Shown here piece after piece: positions 28,972 to 40,987 of a DNA stretch of 64,000 nucleotides; within the stretch, counting starts at the first letter, position 1; every line of letters begins with the position of its first letter. Source of the DNA: Aureococcus anophagefferens (lineage: Eukaryota; Sar; Pelagophyceae; Pelagomonadales; Pelagomonadaceae). The notes under the pieces were generated by a model. That model was not told where the DNA came from, did not search any database, and saw nothing but the letters and a program-made list of their open reading frames with translations. The position numbers and the translations under genes were made by a program. Location: NCBI RefSeq assembly GCF_000186865.1, contig NW_008705562.1, forward strand, positions 2,080,431 through 2,144,430, in the 5' to 3' direction.

Positions 28972-31900
28972 ATGGCGAGAAGCGTCGTCTTGGCGCTCCT
29001 GGCCGCCCGGGCGTCGGCGCTCTGCGTCCTGCGGGACGCGACCGTCTGCTGGGGGAACGAGCACCAGTACGTCGAGAACACGGACTTGGTCGACGGCATC
29101 TACGTCGAATTGGAGATGGCGTTCGCCGACGTCGACGGCGACGGCGACCTCGACCTCGTCGTGGGCGAATACGACGGCACCCTCAACTACTACGAGAACG
29201 TCGGGAACGCGACAGCGCCGAGCTACGAGGCCGTCACCGGCAGCGCGAACCCCTTCGACGGCATCGACGTCGGTTCCTGGAGCAAGCCCGCGTTCGCCGA
29301 CGTCGACGGCGACGGCGACCTCGACCTCGTCGTGGGCACATACGAGGGCGCCCTCTTCTACTACGAGAACATCGGGAACGCGACGTCGCCGACCTACGAG
29401 GCCGTCACCGGCGCCGCGAGCCCCTTCGACGGCATCGAAGTCGGTTTCGACAGCAAGCCCGTGCTCGTCGACGTCGACGGCGACGGCGACCTCGACCTCG
29501 TCGTGGGCGAAGACGACGGCAACCTCTACTACTACGAGAACGTCGGGTCCGCGACGTCGCCGAGCTACGAGGCCGTCACCGGCAGCGCGAACCCCTTCAA
29601 CGGTATCAACGTCGGTTCCTACAGCGCGCCCGCGTTCGCCGACCTCGACGGCGACGGCGACCTCGACCTCGTCGTGGGCGAAGAGTGGGGCTCCCTCTAC
29701 TACTTCGAGAACATCGGGTCCGCGACCTCGCCGAGCTACGAGGCCGTCACCGGCGCCGCGAACCCTTTCGACGGCATCGACGTCAGTCTCCGCGACGGCA
29801 TCTATCGGGATCACAGCGCGCCCGCGCTCTTCGACGTCGACGGCGACGGCGACCTCGACCTCGTCGTATCCCTCGACGGCTTTCTCAACTACTACGAGAT
29901 CGTCGGGTCCGCGGCGTCGCCGAGCTACGAGGCCGTCACCGGTAGCGCGAGCCCCTTCGACGGCATCGACGTCGGTTACCTCAGCACGCCCGCGCTCGCC
30001 GACCTCGACGGCGACGGCGACCTCGACCTCGTCGTGGGCGAATGGGCAGGCGTCCTCTTCTACTACGAGAACGTCGGGTCCGCGGCGTCGCCGAGCTACG
30101 CGGCCGTCACCGGCAGCGCGAACCCCTTCGACGGCATCGACGACGGTGGCTTCAGTTTTCCCGCGTTCGGCGACCTCGACGGCGACGGCGACCTCGACCT
30201 CGTCGTGGGCGATTGGACCCTCACTATGGGCGTAGCGGAGGAAGGCGCCCTCAACTACTATGAGAACGTCGGGTCCGCGACGTCGCCGAGCTACGAGGCC
30301 GTGACCGGCGCCGCGAACCCTGTCGACGGCATCAAAGTCGGTGGCTACGACTTTTCATATGCGTTTGCGCCCGCGTTCGCCGACCTCGACGGCGACGGCG
30401 ACCTCGACCTCGTCGTGGGCGAATACTGGGGCGGCCTCTACTACTACGACAACGTCGGGTCCGCGACGTCGCCGAGCTACGCGGCCGTCACCGGCAGCGC
30501 GAACCCCTTCGATGCCATCGCCGTCGGTTCCCACAGCACGCCCGCGTTCAGTGACCTCGACGGCGACAGCGACCTCGACCTCGTCGTGGGCGAACAGGTA
30601 GGCCTCCTCAACTACTACGAGAACGTCGGGAACGCGACGTCGCCGAGCTACAGAGCCGTCACCGGTAGCGCGAACCCCTTCGACGCCATCTCCGTCCCTC
30701 TGAGCAGCGCGCCCGCGCTCGCCGACCTCGACGGCGACGGCGACCTCGACCTCGTCTTGGGCCAATTCGACGGCCACCTCTACTTCTTCGCGAACGGTTA
30801 CTGCACGCAAGGCGACACTGCCTGCCGTGGCAGCGGCCTCTGCGATCTGACCTACGTCATCTTCTCCGAAGCGTCCTGCCAGTGCCTCGGCGGCTTCGAC
30901 CACGAGGTGCCCGACGTGGTCATGCAGTGCGGCGAGTGCCAGGCGGGCTTCTACGGGAGCACGTGCGAGCCGTGCCCGCAAGGGGGTGACGAAGACCGCA
31001 ACGCGCCGCGCCTCACGGACACCTGCGGCGTCGCGGGGAGCGGCCGGTCGCGCGGCTCCTGCGACGACGGTAGGGGCGGCACCGGGGCGTGCACGTGCTT
31101 CGGCGACGTCTTCTCGGGGAGCGGCTGCACGGAGGGGACGTGTCCAGCGGGGACCGTCGAGACCGCGACCTTCGATGGCTACTACAACATCGCAAACTGC
31201 ACGTCGTGCGACGCGGGCACCTTCTCGGCCGAGGGCGACCCGCAGTGTACGAAGTGCGCCGCGGGCAAGTCCTCGGCCGCGGGCGCGAGCGAGTGCGCCA
31301 GCTGCTCCGCGGGGTCGTATTCTGCTCCGGGCGCGAGCGAGTGCTCAACTTGCACAGTCAGGACGTACCAGGGCGAGACCGGCCAGTCGAGCTGCGCGCT
31401 CGCGGACGCCGGGTCCTTCGTCGACGCGATCGGCGCCTCTGAGCAGACCGCGTGCGATGCGGGCAAGTACAGCGGCTCCGGCGCGGACGAGTGCGTCGAC
31501 TGCGAGGCCGGGACGTACCAGGGCGAGACCGGCCAGTCGAGCTGCGCGCTCGCGGACGCCGGGTCCTTCGTCCAAGCGGACGGCGCGTCGGAGCAGACCG
31601 CGTGCGATGCGGGCAAGTACAGCGGCTCCGGCGCGGACGAGTGCGTCGACTGCGAGGCCGGGACGTACCAGGACGCGACGGGCCAGTCGAGCTGCGCGCT
31701 CGCGGACGCCGGGTCCTTCGTCGACGCGATCGGCGCCTCTGAGCAGATCGCGTGCGATGCGGGCAAGTACAGCGGCTCCGGCGCGAGCGAGTGCGACGAC
31801 TGCGCGGCCGGGACGTACCAGGGCGAGACGGGCCAGTCGAGCTGCAAGCTCGCGGACGGCGGGTCCTTCGTCCAAGCGGACGGCGCGTCGGAGCAGACCG

Positions 31901-34900
31901 CGTGCGATGCGGGCAAGTACAGCGGCTCCGGCGCGAGCGAGTGCGACGACTGCGCGGCCGGGACGTACCAGGACGCGACGGGCCAGTCGAGCTGCAAGCT
32001 CGCGGACGGCGGGTCCTTCGTCGACGCGATGGGCGCCTCGGAGCAGCGCGAATGCCCCGCGGGCTCATTCTCCGGCTCCGCTTCGGGCAAGTGCGACGAC
32101 TGCGTGGCCGGCACGTTCCAGGAGCTGACGGGCCAGTCGAGCTGCGCGCTCGCGGGTCAGGGCTTCTACGTCGGGAGCACTGGAGCTTCGGAGCAGACTG
32201 CTTGCCCCGCGGGAAGCTTCTCCGGCTCCGGCGCGAGCGAGTGCGACGACTGCGCGGCCGGGACGTACCAGGACGCGACGGGCCAGTCGAGCTGCAAGCT
32301 CGCGGACGCCGGCTCCTTCGTCGACGCGATCAGCGCCTCGGAGCAGGCGGCGTGCGATGCGGGCAAGTACAGCGGCTCCGCCGCGAGCGAGTGCATCGAC
32401 TGCGCGGCCGGCACATTCCAGGAGTCGACGGGTCAGTCGAGCTGCCTCCTCGCAAATGCCGGGTCCTTCGTCGATGCGATCAGCGCCTCGGAGCAGGCCG
32501 CGTGCCCCGCGGGAAGCTTCTCCGGCTCCGGCGCGAGCGAGTGCGTCGACTGTGAGGCCGGGACGTACCAGGACGCGACCGGCCAGTCGGGCTGCAAGCT
32601 CGCGGACGCCGGGTCCTTCGTGAACGAAATCGGCGCCTCGGAGCAGGCGGCGTGCGATGCGGGCAAGTACAGCGGCTCCGCCGCGAGCGAGTGCGAGGCT
32701 TGCGCGACCGGCACGTTCCAGGAGTCGACGGGCCGGTCAAGCTGCAAGCTCGCGGGTCAAGGCTTCTACGTCGGAAGCACTGGAGCTTCGGAGCAGACCG
32801 TGTGCCCCGCGGGCAACTTCTCCGGCTCCGGCGCGAGCGCATGCGACGAGTGCGAGATCGGGACCTTCAGCGCCGAGGGCGACTCATCCTGCACGTCGTG
32901 CCCCGCGGGCTTCTCGAGCAGCGCCGCCGGAGCGAGCGAGTGCAGCGCGTGCCCGGTCGGGACCTTCAAGGGCGCCGGCTCGGGGCCGTGCGTCGAGTGC
33001 GGCGTCGGTACCTACGGACCCGAGACCGGGCAGTCGAGCTGCCTCCTCGCAAATGCCGGTTCCTTCGTCGACGACACCGGCGCATCAGAGCAGACCGCGT
33101 GCCCCGCGGGCTCGTTCTCCGGCTCCGGCGCGAGCGAGTGCGCGATGTGCGAGCGCCGGACGTACCAGTCCCTGGTGGGTCAGGCGAGCTGCGCCCTCGC
33201 GGACGGCGGGTCCTTCGTCGACTTGGCTGGCGCCTCCGAGCAGACCGCGTGCCCCGCGGGCTCGTTCTCCGGCTCCGGCGCGAGCGAGTGCGCGATGTGC
33301 GAGCGCGGGACGTACCAGTCCCTGGTGGGTCAGGCGAGCTGCGCCCTCGCGGACGGCGGGTCCTTCGTCGACTTGGCTGGCGCCTCCGAGCAGACCGCGT
33401 GCCCCGCGGGCTCGTTCTCCGGCTCCGGCGCGAGCGAGTGCGCGATGTGCGAGCGCGGGACGTACCAGTCCCTGGTGGGTCAGGCGAGCTGCGCCCTCGC
33501 GGACGGCGGGTCCTTCGTCGACTTGGCTGGCGCCTCCGAGCAGACCGCGTGCCCCGCGGGCTCGTTCTCCGGCTCCGGCGCGAGCGAGTGCGCGATGTGC
33601 GAGCGCGGGACGTACCAGTCCCTGGTAGATCGAGGACGGAACACTGCAGCGGAATATTGAGGAGGCGGTCTCTTCGGGGCGGCGCAGGCTTTGGGCCTCG
33701 CGGCGTACGCTTTCGGGGTCGGCGCTCGGCTCTGCGACCGTCGACGTCGAATTGAGCTCCGAAGGCATACTCGCAGCGACCGTGGAGACTGACGCTCCAC
33801 CTGGAGGATTTTCCACCGGCGAGACCTCGTCTTGTCCCCCGGGCAAGTTCTCGTCGAGCGGGGCGTCCGAGTGCGTCGAGTGCGAGCGCGGGTCATATAC
33901 CGATGCGAAAGGTCAGAATGTCTGCAAGTTAGCCAGCGCGGGAAGCTTTGTTCCCTGGGCGGCCGCTTCCGAGCAGCAAGTCTGCCCACCTGGGAAGTAC
34001 ACGGCCGGACAAGGCGCGCACGCGTGCTCGAACTGCCTGCCCGGGGCGTTCCAGCCCGACTCCGGTGCGGTTACGTGCAAGCTCGCGAAAGCCGGCTACT
34101 TTTGCGCGGACGAAGGCGCCTCGAACCAAACGGAGTGTCCCGCTGGAAAGCATTCGAGCTCGGGCGCCGCGAACTGCACGGATTGTGATCTCGGTCAGTA
34201 CGCGCTTCCGGGGGCATCGACGTGCACGCTGGCGAGCGCTGGAAGCTTTGTTGCAGCTCAGGGCATGTCTAAGCAGGCTGAATGTCCGGCTGGAAAGTAC
34301 TCAGGCTCGGCGGCCGAGAGCTGCACAGAGTGTCTGCCCGGATCTTTCGCGGCCAAGGAAGGTTTGACGGTTTGCACGCTGGCGAGCGCTGGAAGCTTTG
34401 TTGCAGCTCAGGGCATGTCCAAAGAGGACGAATGTCCGGCTGGAAAGTACTCTGGCTCGGCGGCCGAGAGCTGCACAGAGTGTCTGCCTGGATCTTTCGC
34501 GGCCGAGAAAGGTTTGACGGTTTGCACGCTGGCGAGCGCGGGAAGCTTTGTCGCAGCTCAGGGCATGTCCAAAGAGGACGAATGTCCGGCTGGAAAGTAC
34601 TCAGGCTCGGCGGCCGAGAGCTGCAAGGATTGCGTCGCAGGTCGATATTCTGGCCCGGGCGCGGACACGTGCGAGCTCGCGGAAGCCGGCAACTTTTGCG
34701 CAGACACGGGCGCCTCTGCAGAAGTGCCGTGCAAAGCCGGGAGCTACTCAGGCGCCGCGGCCTCAAAGTGCACCCCGTGCGCCGAAGGATCTTATGCTTC
34801 CAAGCAAGGATCGGCGACCTGCACGGCCGCGTCGGCGGGCAGCTTTGTCGCGAAGCCGGGCGCGACCTCAGAAGTCCGCTGCGAATCAGGAGAACGCAGC

Positions 34901-37900
34901 GGCGTCGGCCAGAGCAAGTGCGAGCAGTGTCAGCCCGGCACCTACGCGTCCGATGCCGGGTCTACGACGTGCGATCTCTGCGAAGCGGGCACGTTCGCCG
35001 AGGAGAGCGGCAAGAGCGCGTGCGACGAGTGCCCGGCCGGCAAATACGCGAGCGCGGTTGGATCGACGATGTGCTCGATCGCGAACGCGGGCTCCTATAC
35101 CTCAGAAGACGGCGCCACCTCGCAAGAGCTTTGCCCGGCGGGCACGATTAGCCGCCCCGGCGAGAGCAAGTGTACGAACTGTCCCGCGGGCTCCTACGCC
35201 GCCGAGGACGGCTCGACGTCGTGCGTCCTCGCGAACGCCGGCTCTTACGTCGCCAGAGACGGTGCGTCCCAACAGGAGCCCTGCAAAGCGGGCACTCTGA
35301 GCGGCGCCGGGCAAACGTCCTGCGACTTGAGCCCGGCGGGATCGTACGTCCCGCGGTCGGGCGCCTTCGCCGCGGTCATCGCGGACGCGGGCTACGTCGT
35401 CGAGGAGGAGGGCGGTTCGGAACAGACGAAGTGTCCACCCGGTTCCTACTCGGGCGCGAAGGCCTCTACGTGCACGCTCTGCGAGCCCGGCCGCTACGCG
35501 AACCTCGAAGCGGCCGCCACTTGCGAAGCCGCTCCTCCGGGCAAGTTCGCGTGGGTCCACGGTGCCGTCGCGCCGTCGTCGTGTCCCGCGGGGCGATACT
35601 CCGGATCCGGCGCGGTCTCCTGCACGCTGTGTCCCGATGGGCAAACCAGCGATCGGGAGTCGGCGACGTGCAGACCCGTCGACGCCGGCTCCACGAACGC
35701 GGAACTCTCCACGGTCACCGTCGAGATCTCTTCCGCGCTCGTGCTCGAGGGCTTGGACGCGGACCGCTTTCCCGACGACGAAGCGGCTCTTCAGGCCTTT
35801 GCATCCGCAGTCCAGGAAAGCATTCACTCGGATGAGGTCTACGACGTGCCAGCGCGGGACGTGCATCTCGCCGCTCGCCGTCGTCTCGCGACGGCGGCGA
35901 ACCACGATCAAATCTCCTTCGTCGCCTACGCGAACTACACCCTCGTTCCCGGAGAGGAACTCGACCTCGACCGGTTCAAGGATGGCTTCCAGGACACGCT
36001 GCTCTCTTCGATATCGACCGGAGACGCGCAAAGTGCGCTCGACGACCGCGCGGCCGGCACGTCGCTCGCGTCGGCGGCCATCGACGAGGCGTCGAGCGCG
36101 GCGACCATCACTGGAAGCACGGAGGTCGCGGTTACCGAAGCTCGCTCGACGACGGACGCGCTCGTCGTCGAGTGCCCCGCGGGGACCATTTCCGCCGCCG
36201 GCGAGAGCGACTGCACGCCGTGTTCGCGCGGGACGTACTCGGACGCTCTCGGTCAGACAAGCTGCAAGCTCGCGTCGCCCGGCACGTTCGTGCCGGTCGA
36301 GGGCGCCTCGGCCGCGACGCCGTGTCCCGTCGGGACGTTTTCGGGTGCCGCGGCGTCGTCCTGCACGCCGTGTCCTCTGGGCTACTACAACAATCTCACG
36401 AAGCAGTCCGCGTGTCAGCTGTGTCTCGCTCCGACCTACACGCTCGAAGAGGGCAAGACCTACTGCGACGCGTGCCGCGAGGACTACTACTGGGACTCGA
36501 GAACGTACGCCAAACACGCCGAGGAGAAGCTCCTTGACGAAAACAAACAGCCGCTGCCGTGCGAGGAGTGCTGCGTCGAGTGCGACGACGCGTGCGAAGG
36601 CGGCGTCGAGACGTGCGCGAACTGTCCCCAGGGCGCGCGCACGACCTTGGAGACGATGGACCTGAAGAAGAATTTCTGGCGCGCGTCGATCGACGCGACG
36701 TCGATCTACGAATGCACCCTCGAAGAGTCGTGCAAAGGCGGAGCCAACAGCTCGTGCGCGCGCGGCCACAAGGGCCCGCTGTGCGGCGCGTGCGAGGCCC
36801 ACTACTTCTACGACACGGCCGCGAACCGCTGCGTGGACTGCGGCAACAAGATCGAGGCCCGCGGGGACAACATCATCGGGACCGTGCTGGCCGTCCTATT
36901 TGTCGTCGCGGCCATCGGCGTCGTGATGCGAAAGTTTGGCCTCTTCACCGTTTTGGGTCACGGGGTCGACGCGATTCGCGAAGTCGTCCAGGGCGAGGCA
37001 GTCGAAGATATCGCGAAGGCAAAGCTCGAGGAGCATTACGAAGATGACGAAGATGGAGAGGCCGCCGGCAGCGACACGCAGAGCGCCGACGACGAGGAGT
37101 CGTCGGGACGATCCACGGAGCAGAACGTCATGACGAAAGTGAAGATCGTCATCGCGACGTACCAGATCGCGTGCAGCATCCCGTGGTCGCTCCCGCAAGT
37201 ACGTTTTCCCGCCATCTTCGAAGAGGCCCTGAAGCTGGGATCCGTCGTGAATCTAAGCTTCATCAGCTTCGCCAAGGCGGAGTGCTTCGGAGATTTCGAC
37301 TACTTCGACAAGCTTCTCTTCGTGACCCTGCTCCCCGTCGTCTTCGTCCTCTTGATCGCGGTCGGATTCGGGCTCCGCTACGCGTGCGTGGATCGGTCGC
37401 GGCGGGACGAGATCCTCTCCGGGGCTTCGTATTGGATCCTCTTCACGCTCTACGTCCTCGTGCCTTCGACGTCCGCGTACTGCCTGCGGTATTTCGCGTG
37501 CGCCAAGTACGACGGCGGCTACGGCGAGGGTGTCAACGTCCTGCGCATCGACCCGACGATCAGCTGCGACAGCCCGTCGCACGACGCGTGGCTGCCCTAC
37601 GTGCTGTTCTCGATCGTCGCCTACCCCGTCGGCGTGCCCCTCGGCTTCGCGTGCCTGCTCTGGCGGTTACGGCGGCGGCTGGACCCCGACGTGGACCATC
37701 AAACGGTTCGAACGCCTTCAGGACGGACCATCGGCGAAGCGGGCGCCGACGCGGCGAACCAGGAGGACGAGCACTTCCTCCACGAGGCGCTCGAGCGGCA
37801 CGCGGAATCGATGGTCCAGTTCCAGAAGCTCGAGGTGCGGGCGAACGACCCGACGCTGGAGAGCGTGCGCTTCCTCTACGAGGAGTTCAAACCGAGCTGC

Positions 37901-38521
37901 TTCATGTTCATGGTCTACGAGGTCTCCCGCCGCATCTTCCTCACGGGGTGCCTGTCCATGTTCGTGCCCGATTCCATCTCCCAGANNNNNNNNNNNNNNN
38001 NNNNNNNNNNNNNNNNNNNNNNNNNNNNNNNNNNNNNNNNNNNNNNNNNNNNNNNNNNNNNNNNNNNNNNNNNNNNNNNNNNNNNNNNNNNNNNNNNNNN
38101 NNNNNNNNNNNNNNNNNNNNNNNNNNNNNNNNNNNNNNNNNNNNNNNNNNNNNNNNNNNNNNNNNNNNNNNNNNNNNNNNNNNNNNNNNNNNNNNNNNNN
38201 NNNNNNNNNNNNNNNNNNNNNNNNNTCTTCGCGACGGACAATCTCGAGCAGCACGGCGGCGTCTTCTCGGGCAAGGTGTTCGCGAGCCTCCTCGTCGTGC
38301 TCCTCGCGTCCACGCTTCTGATCGCGCTCTGGCTGATCATCCTCGCGAACTTTAGCGGCGACGACTTGCGCTCCTGCTTCGTGGGATCGCGGCGCGGCCT
38401 CCTCGACGTCCGCCGCTCGCTGTCGGGGCTGGTCGCGCCGCGGAGCCCGAAGGACGGCGGCGGCGAAGACGTCCCGGTCGAGGCCGGCGCCGTCCAGGCG
38501 GAGCCCGTCGCCGGGATCTGA
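28972..38521 (+). CDS. Giant FG-GAP / Cys-rich ephrin-receptor-like multi-pass membrane protein
   Basis: Best model join(28972-33617, 33688-38521), about 3,159 residues including 80 unknown in the 240-N gap. A 70-nt intron (GTCCCT...GCGCAG, phase 2) restores frame. Signal peptide first, then ten FG-GAP/VCBS units (DGDGDLDLVVG, about 60 residues each, Ca-binding beta-propeller type), a Cys/EGF-like segment, then about 15 near-identical 50-residue Cys repeats (C-AG-YSGSGA-EC-DC-AGTYQ) and many diverged ones of the GCC2/GCC3 (ephrin-receptor-like) class. After a Cys-rich knot (GHKGPLCGACEAHYFYD) come several membrane helices (TVLAVLFVVAAIGVV; LLFVTLLPVVFVLLIAVGFG and others) with FLYEEFKPSCFMF, as in TRP/polycystin-like stramenopile surface proteins. 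Likely an adhesion or sensing receptor at the cell surface. Confidence 0.83.
29126..30800 (+). repeat. Ten FG-GAP/VCBS coding repeats
   Basis: The DNA word encoding DGDGDLDLVV recurs at intervals of about 165-200 bp with little divergence, including at silent sites, so the array is young or homogenised. Units run from about 29126 to 30760. One unit has DGDSDLDL. Confidence 0.9.
31340..33617 (+). repeat. 150-bp tandem Cys-repeat array, exact copies at the 3' end
   Basis: Fifty-residue units repeat every 150 bp. The last units (33121, 33271, 33421, 33571 begin the same word GGCTCCGGCGCGAGCGAGTG) are essentially identical over 150 bp, implying very recent expansion or gene conversion. Copy number in the assembly may be wrong. 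The splice donor of the following intron lies inside the final partial copy. Confidence 0.93.
33618..33687 (+). other. 70-nt intron in the FG-GAP/Cys-repeat gene
   Basis: Donor GTCCCTGG, acceptor GGCGCAG, phase 2, joining TYQ to LWASRRTLSGSALG. Without it the frame ends at 33660. The alternative is a repeat collapse at about 33626, where identity to the 150-bp unit stops. Confidence 0.6.
37986..38225. other. Assembly gap (240 N) within the membrane domain
   Basis: The flanks stay in the same frame if the gap length is right (80 codons). It removes part of the C-terminal multi-pass region between SMFVPDSISQ and FATDNLEQHGG. Confidence 0.95.
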
Positions 38522-38823
38522 AATCCTACTTGTACTTGTATGTTCCCATGTTAATCCCATGTATGATAACGTCGCGCATGGCACGGCTCAAACTTGGATG
38601 CTCCCCGACGCGCGTGGTTCCCCGCGATCCCCTTCAATAACTTCGTCAACGACACAGATTGCTTGACCTTTCCCCCTCTGCAATGGACGTCGAGAGGCCT
38701 TGGTGAGCGTCGTCGCGACGCGGGCGGCGCGGTCCGGCGGCGTGTTCGAGAGCGTCTCGAGCGTCGCGGGCGTCGCGGGCGACGCGGGTGTCGCGGGCGA
38801 CGAGAGCGCCCCGCGAAGAGACG

Positions 38824-40977
38824 ATGGCCGCGGCGCAGCCGACGGTGATCCTGCGGCAGAAGAAGACCGACGACGGCACCCAAAAAAAACAAGCGCCATT
38901 AAAGCTCTCCCTGCCCGCGAGCTGGATCGACGCGCCGTGCCTGAAGCTGCTGGACACCTGGGGCAAGAGGAAGAAGCTGCGGAGCGAGGCGCTGTGCCTC
39001 GAGGCCGGCGACGGGACGCCGATCCCCGAGGAGTGGCCCATCGAGGCCGCGCTCATGCTCTACGGCGAGGAGGACGACGACGAGGTGCCGCACGCGACGC
39101 TCTTCGTCGCGCCGCGCGAAGAGGCGGACGCGCTCCGGGCCGCGGCGACCGCCGAGGCCGAGCAGGTCTTCGAGGAGCGCGAGCGCGAGGCCGCGGCGGA
39201 GGGCCACGCGGGCGCGGCGGCCGCGCGCGTCGCCGACGCCGCGCGCGACGGTTTGGCGCGGCGCGCGGCCGCCGCGTACGACGGGGGCGACTTCGTCGAC
39301 GCCGCGGCGCTCTACGGCGAGGCGCTCGCGCACGCGGCGCGCGCGTCCAAGGTCGACTGGCCCGGCCGGTCGGCGGCGCTCGCGAACCGCGGCGCCGCGT
39401 GCCTCATGCTCGGCCGCTTCGCCGAGGCCGCGGCGGACTGCGGCGCGGCGCTGAAGCTGGGCGCGCTCGCGCGGCCGGACCGCGTCGCCGTGCGCTGCGG
39501 CCGCGCGCACCTGCGCCAGGGCCACTTCGGGCGCGCGGAGAAGAAGTTCCGGAGCGTCGCCGCCGACGGCGCCGCGGCGACGGGCGACGGCCGCGACGCC
39601 GCGCTCGCCGACGCGACGGACGCGGCGCGCGGCGCGGACGAGGCCGCGGCGGCGGGCGCGGCGATCCGGCGCGCGCGGCGCGAGCTCGAGTCCGCGGAGA
39701 CCCACGGGCGCGACCGCCACGAGAGCTGCCTGAAGCTGGCGCGGAAGGTGCGGGCGGTCGCGCCCGCGTGCGCCGAGGCCGCGGAGCTCGCGTTCCACGC
39801 GCTGTGCCGGCTCAAGCGCTGGGACGAGGCCGGCGGCGTGCTGGCCAACGTGCCCGCGCTCCTCGAGCGGTCGGCGACGTCGGGCGTCGGCGCGTTGCCG
39901 GGTACGCTGGACCGGCGGACGAGCCGCGAGGTGCTGCAGTGCCTCGCGTACGGCACGTCCAAGGCCTGCTCCGTCGACGCGGCCGTCGCGTGCTGCCGGC
40001 GCTGGGCCGACGCCTGCCCGCGGTCGCGGGACTGGTGCGAGGCCCAGCGCGGCAAGCTCGCGGAGCTCGGGCGCCTCAAGGCCGCGGGCGACGCGGCGTT
40101 CCGCGGCGGCGACGCGCGGAGCGCGGAGGCGTGGTACGCGAAGGCGCTCCAGCTGGACGACGACCACCCCGTGCTCCACAACAACCGCGGCGCGGCGCTC
40201 CAGGCCATGGGCGACGCTTTGGGCGGCGCCAACGCGTGCCTCAAGGCCTTGGAGAAGATGCCGCGCTACCCGAAGGCGCGGCTCCGGCGCGCGCGGTGCC
40301 TGGCGCAGGCCGCGGCGGTTTCGGGGCACGAGCGGCAGAAGCAGGGCGAGCCGTTGCGGTTGGAGGCCAAGGCCCTCGACGACAACACGGTCGTCAAGCG
40401 CCTCGAGCAGTCCGTCGCGGAGTTCGAGGCCTACTTCGAGGACTGCGCGGCCTTCCGCCTCAAGACGCAGGACTGCGGCCGCGACGCGCCGCCGCCGCTC
40501 GTCGCGGACCCGGCGGCGACGGCGGAGCTGAGGGACGCCGAGGGCCGGTTGCGGGCCGTGCTCCACGACATCGACGCGCGGCGGAAGCGCCGCGCGAAGA
40601 TGGACGCGGACGAGCGCGAGCGCGAGATGTACGACGAGTACCAAAAGTACGTGAAGCAGTTCGCGCAGCGCCAAAAGGCCGCGCCGCCGCCGGCGAACGC
40701 CAAGGGCCCGCCGCCGGGCAGCCGGCCCGCCGGCGCGCGGACGGCGGCGCCGCGGGCGCCGGGCAAGACGTTCTACGACGTCCTCGGCGTCGGCCGCGAC
40801 GTCACGGCCGCGCAGCTCAAGAAGCGGTACCGCCAGCTCGCGCTCAAGCTCCACCCGGACAAGAACCGGGACCCGAACGCCGAGGAGCAGTTCCGCGAGC
40901 TCCACGCGGCCTACGAGGTCATCAACGACCCGAAGCAGAAGGAGCTCTACGACCTCGACACGTTCGGCGAGCCGTAA
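38824..40977 (+). CDS. TPR-containing DnaJ (DNAJC7-like) co-chaperone
   Basis: 717 residues from the first ATG. The N-terminal region (residues about 20-100) is unassigned. Two clusters of TPR-like helices follow: [24 protein letters not shown] with the following [20 protein letters not shown], and later [21 protein letters not shown] with [21 protein letters not shown] charged region precedes a C-terminal J domain (about 648-717) with the intact HPD ([12 protein letters not shown]). Architecture matches DNAJC7/Tpr2, which links Hsp70 and Hsp90; the J domain recruits Hsp70 and stimulates its ATPase. Cytosolic (no leader). Ends 10 bp from the convergent CorA stop. Confidence 0.9.
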   Translation: MAAAQPTVILRQKKTDDGTQKKQAPLKLSLPASWIDAPCLKLLDTWGKRKKLRSEALCLEAGDGTPIPEEWPIEAALMLYGEEDDDEVPHATLFVAPREEADALRAAATAEAEQVFEEREREAAAEGHAGAAAARVADAARDGLARRAAAAYDGGDFVDAAALYGEALAHAARASKVDWPGRSAALANRGAACLMLGRFAEAAADCGAALKLGALARPDRVAVRCGRAHLRQGHFGRAEKKFRSVAADGAAATGDGRDAALADATDAARGADEAAAAGAAIRRARRELESAETHGRDRHESCLKLARKVRAVAPACAEAAELAFHALCRLKRWDEAGGVLANVPALLERSATSGVGALPGTLDRRTSREVLQCLAYGTSKACSVDAAVACCRRWADACPRSRDWCEAQRGKLAELGRLKAAGDAAFRGGDARSAEAWYAKALQLDDDHPVLHNNRGAALQAMGDALGGANACLKALEKMPRYPKARLRRARCLAQAAAVSGHERQKQGEPLRLEAKALDDNTVVKRLEQSVAEFEAYFEDCAAFRLKTQDCGRDAPPPLVADPAATAELRDAEGRLRAVLHDIDARRKRRAKMDADEREREMYDEYQKYVKQFAQRQKAAPPPANAKGPPPGSRPAGARTAAPRAPGKTFYDVLGVGRDVTAAQLKKRYRQLALKLHPDKNRDPNAEEQFRELHAAYEVINDPKQKELYDLDTFGEP

Positions 40978-40987
40978 CCGGATTTTA

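Noticed and set aside
31013..32555. CRISPR-like array because of regular 150-bp repeats
   Set aside because: Repeats are coding, in frame, without unique spacers, and encode Cys-rich modules.
33661..33751. Two separate genes either side of 33700
   Set aside because: The second part has no ATG near its start and continues the same Cys-repeat architecture; a 70-nt intron joins them in frame. Left as the preferred model with a stated alternative.
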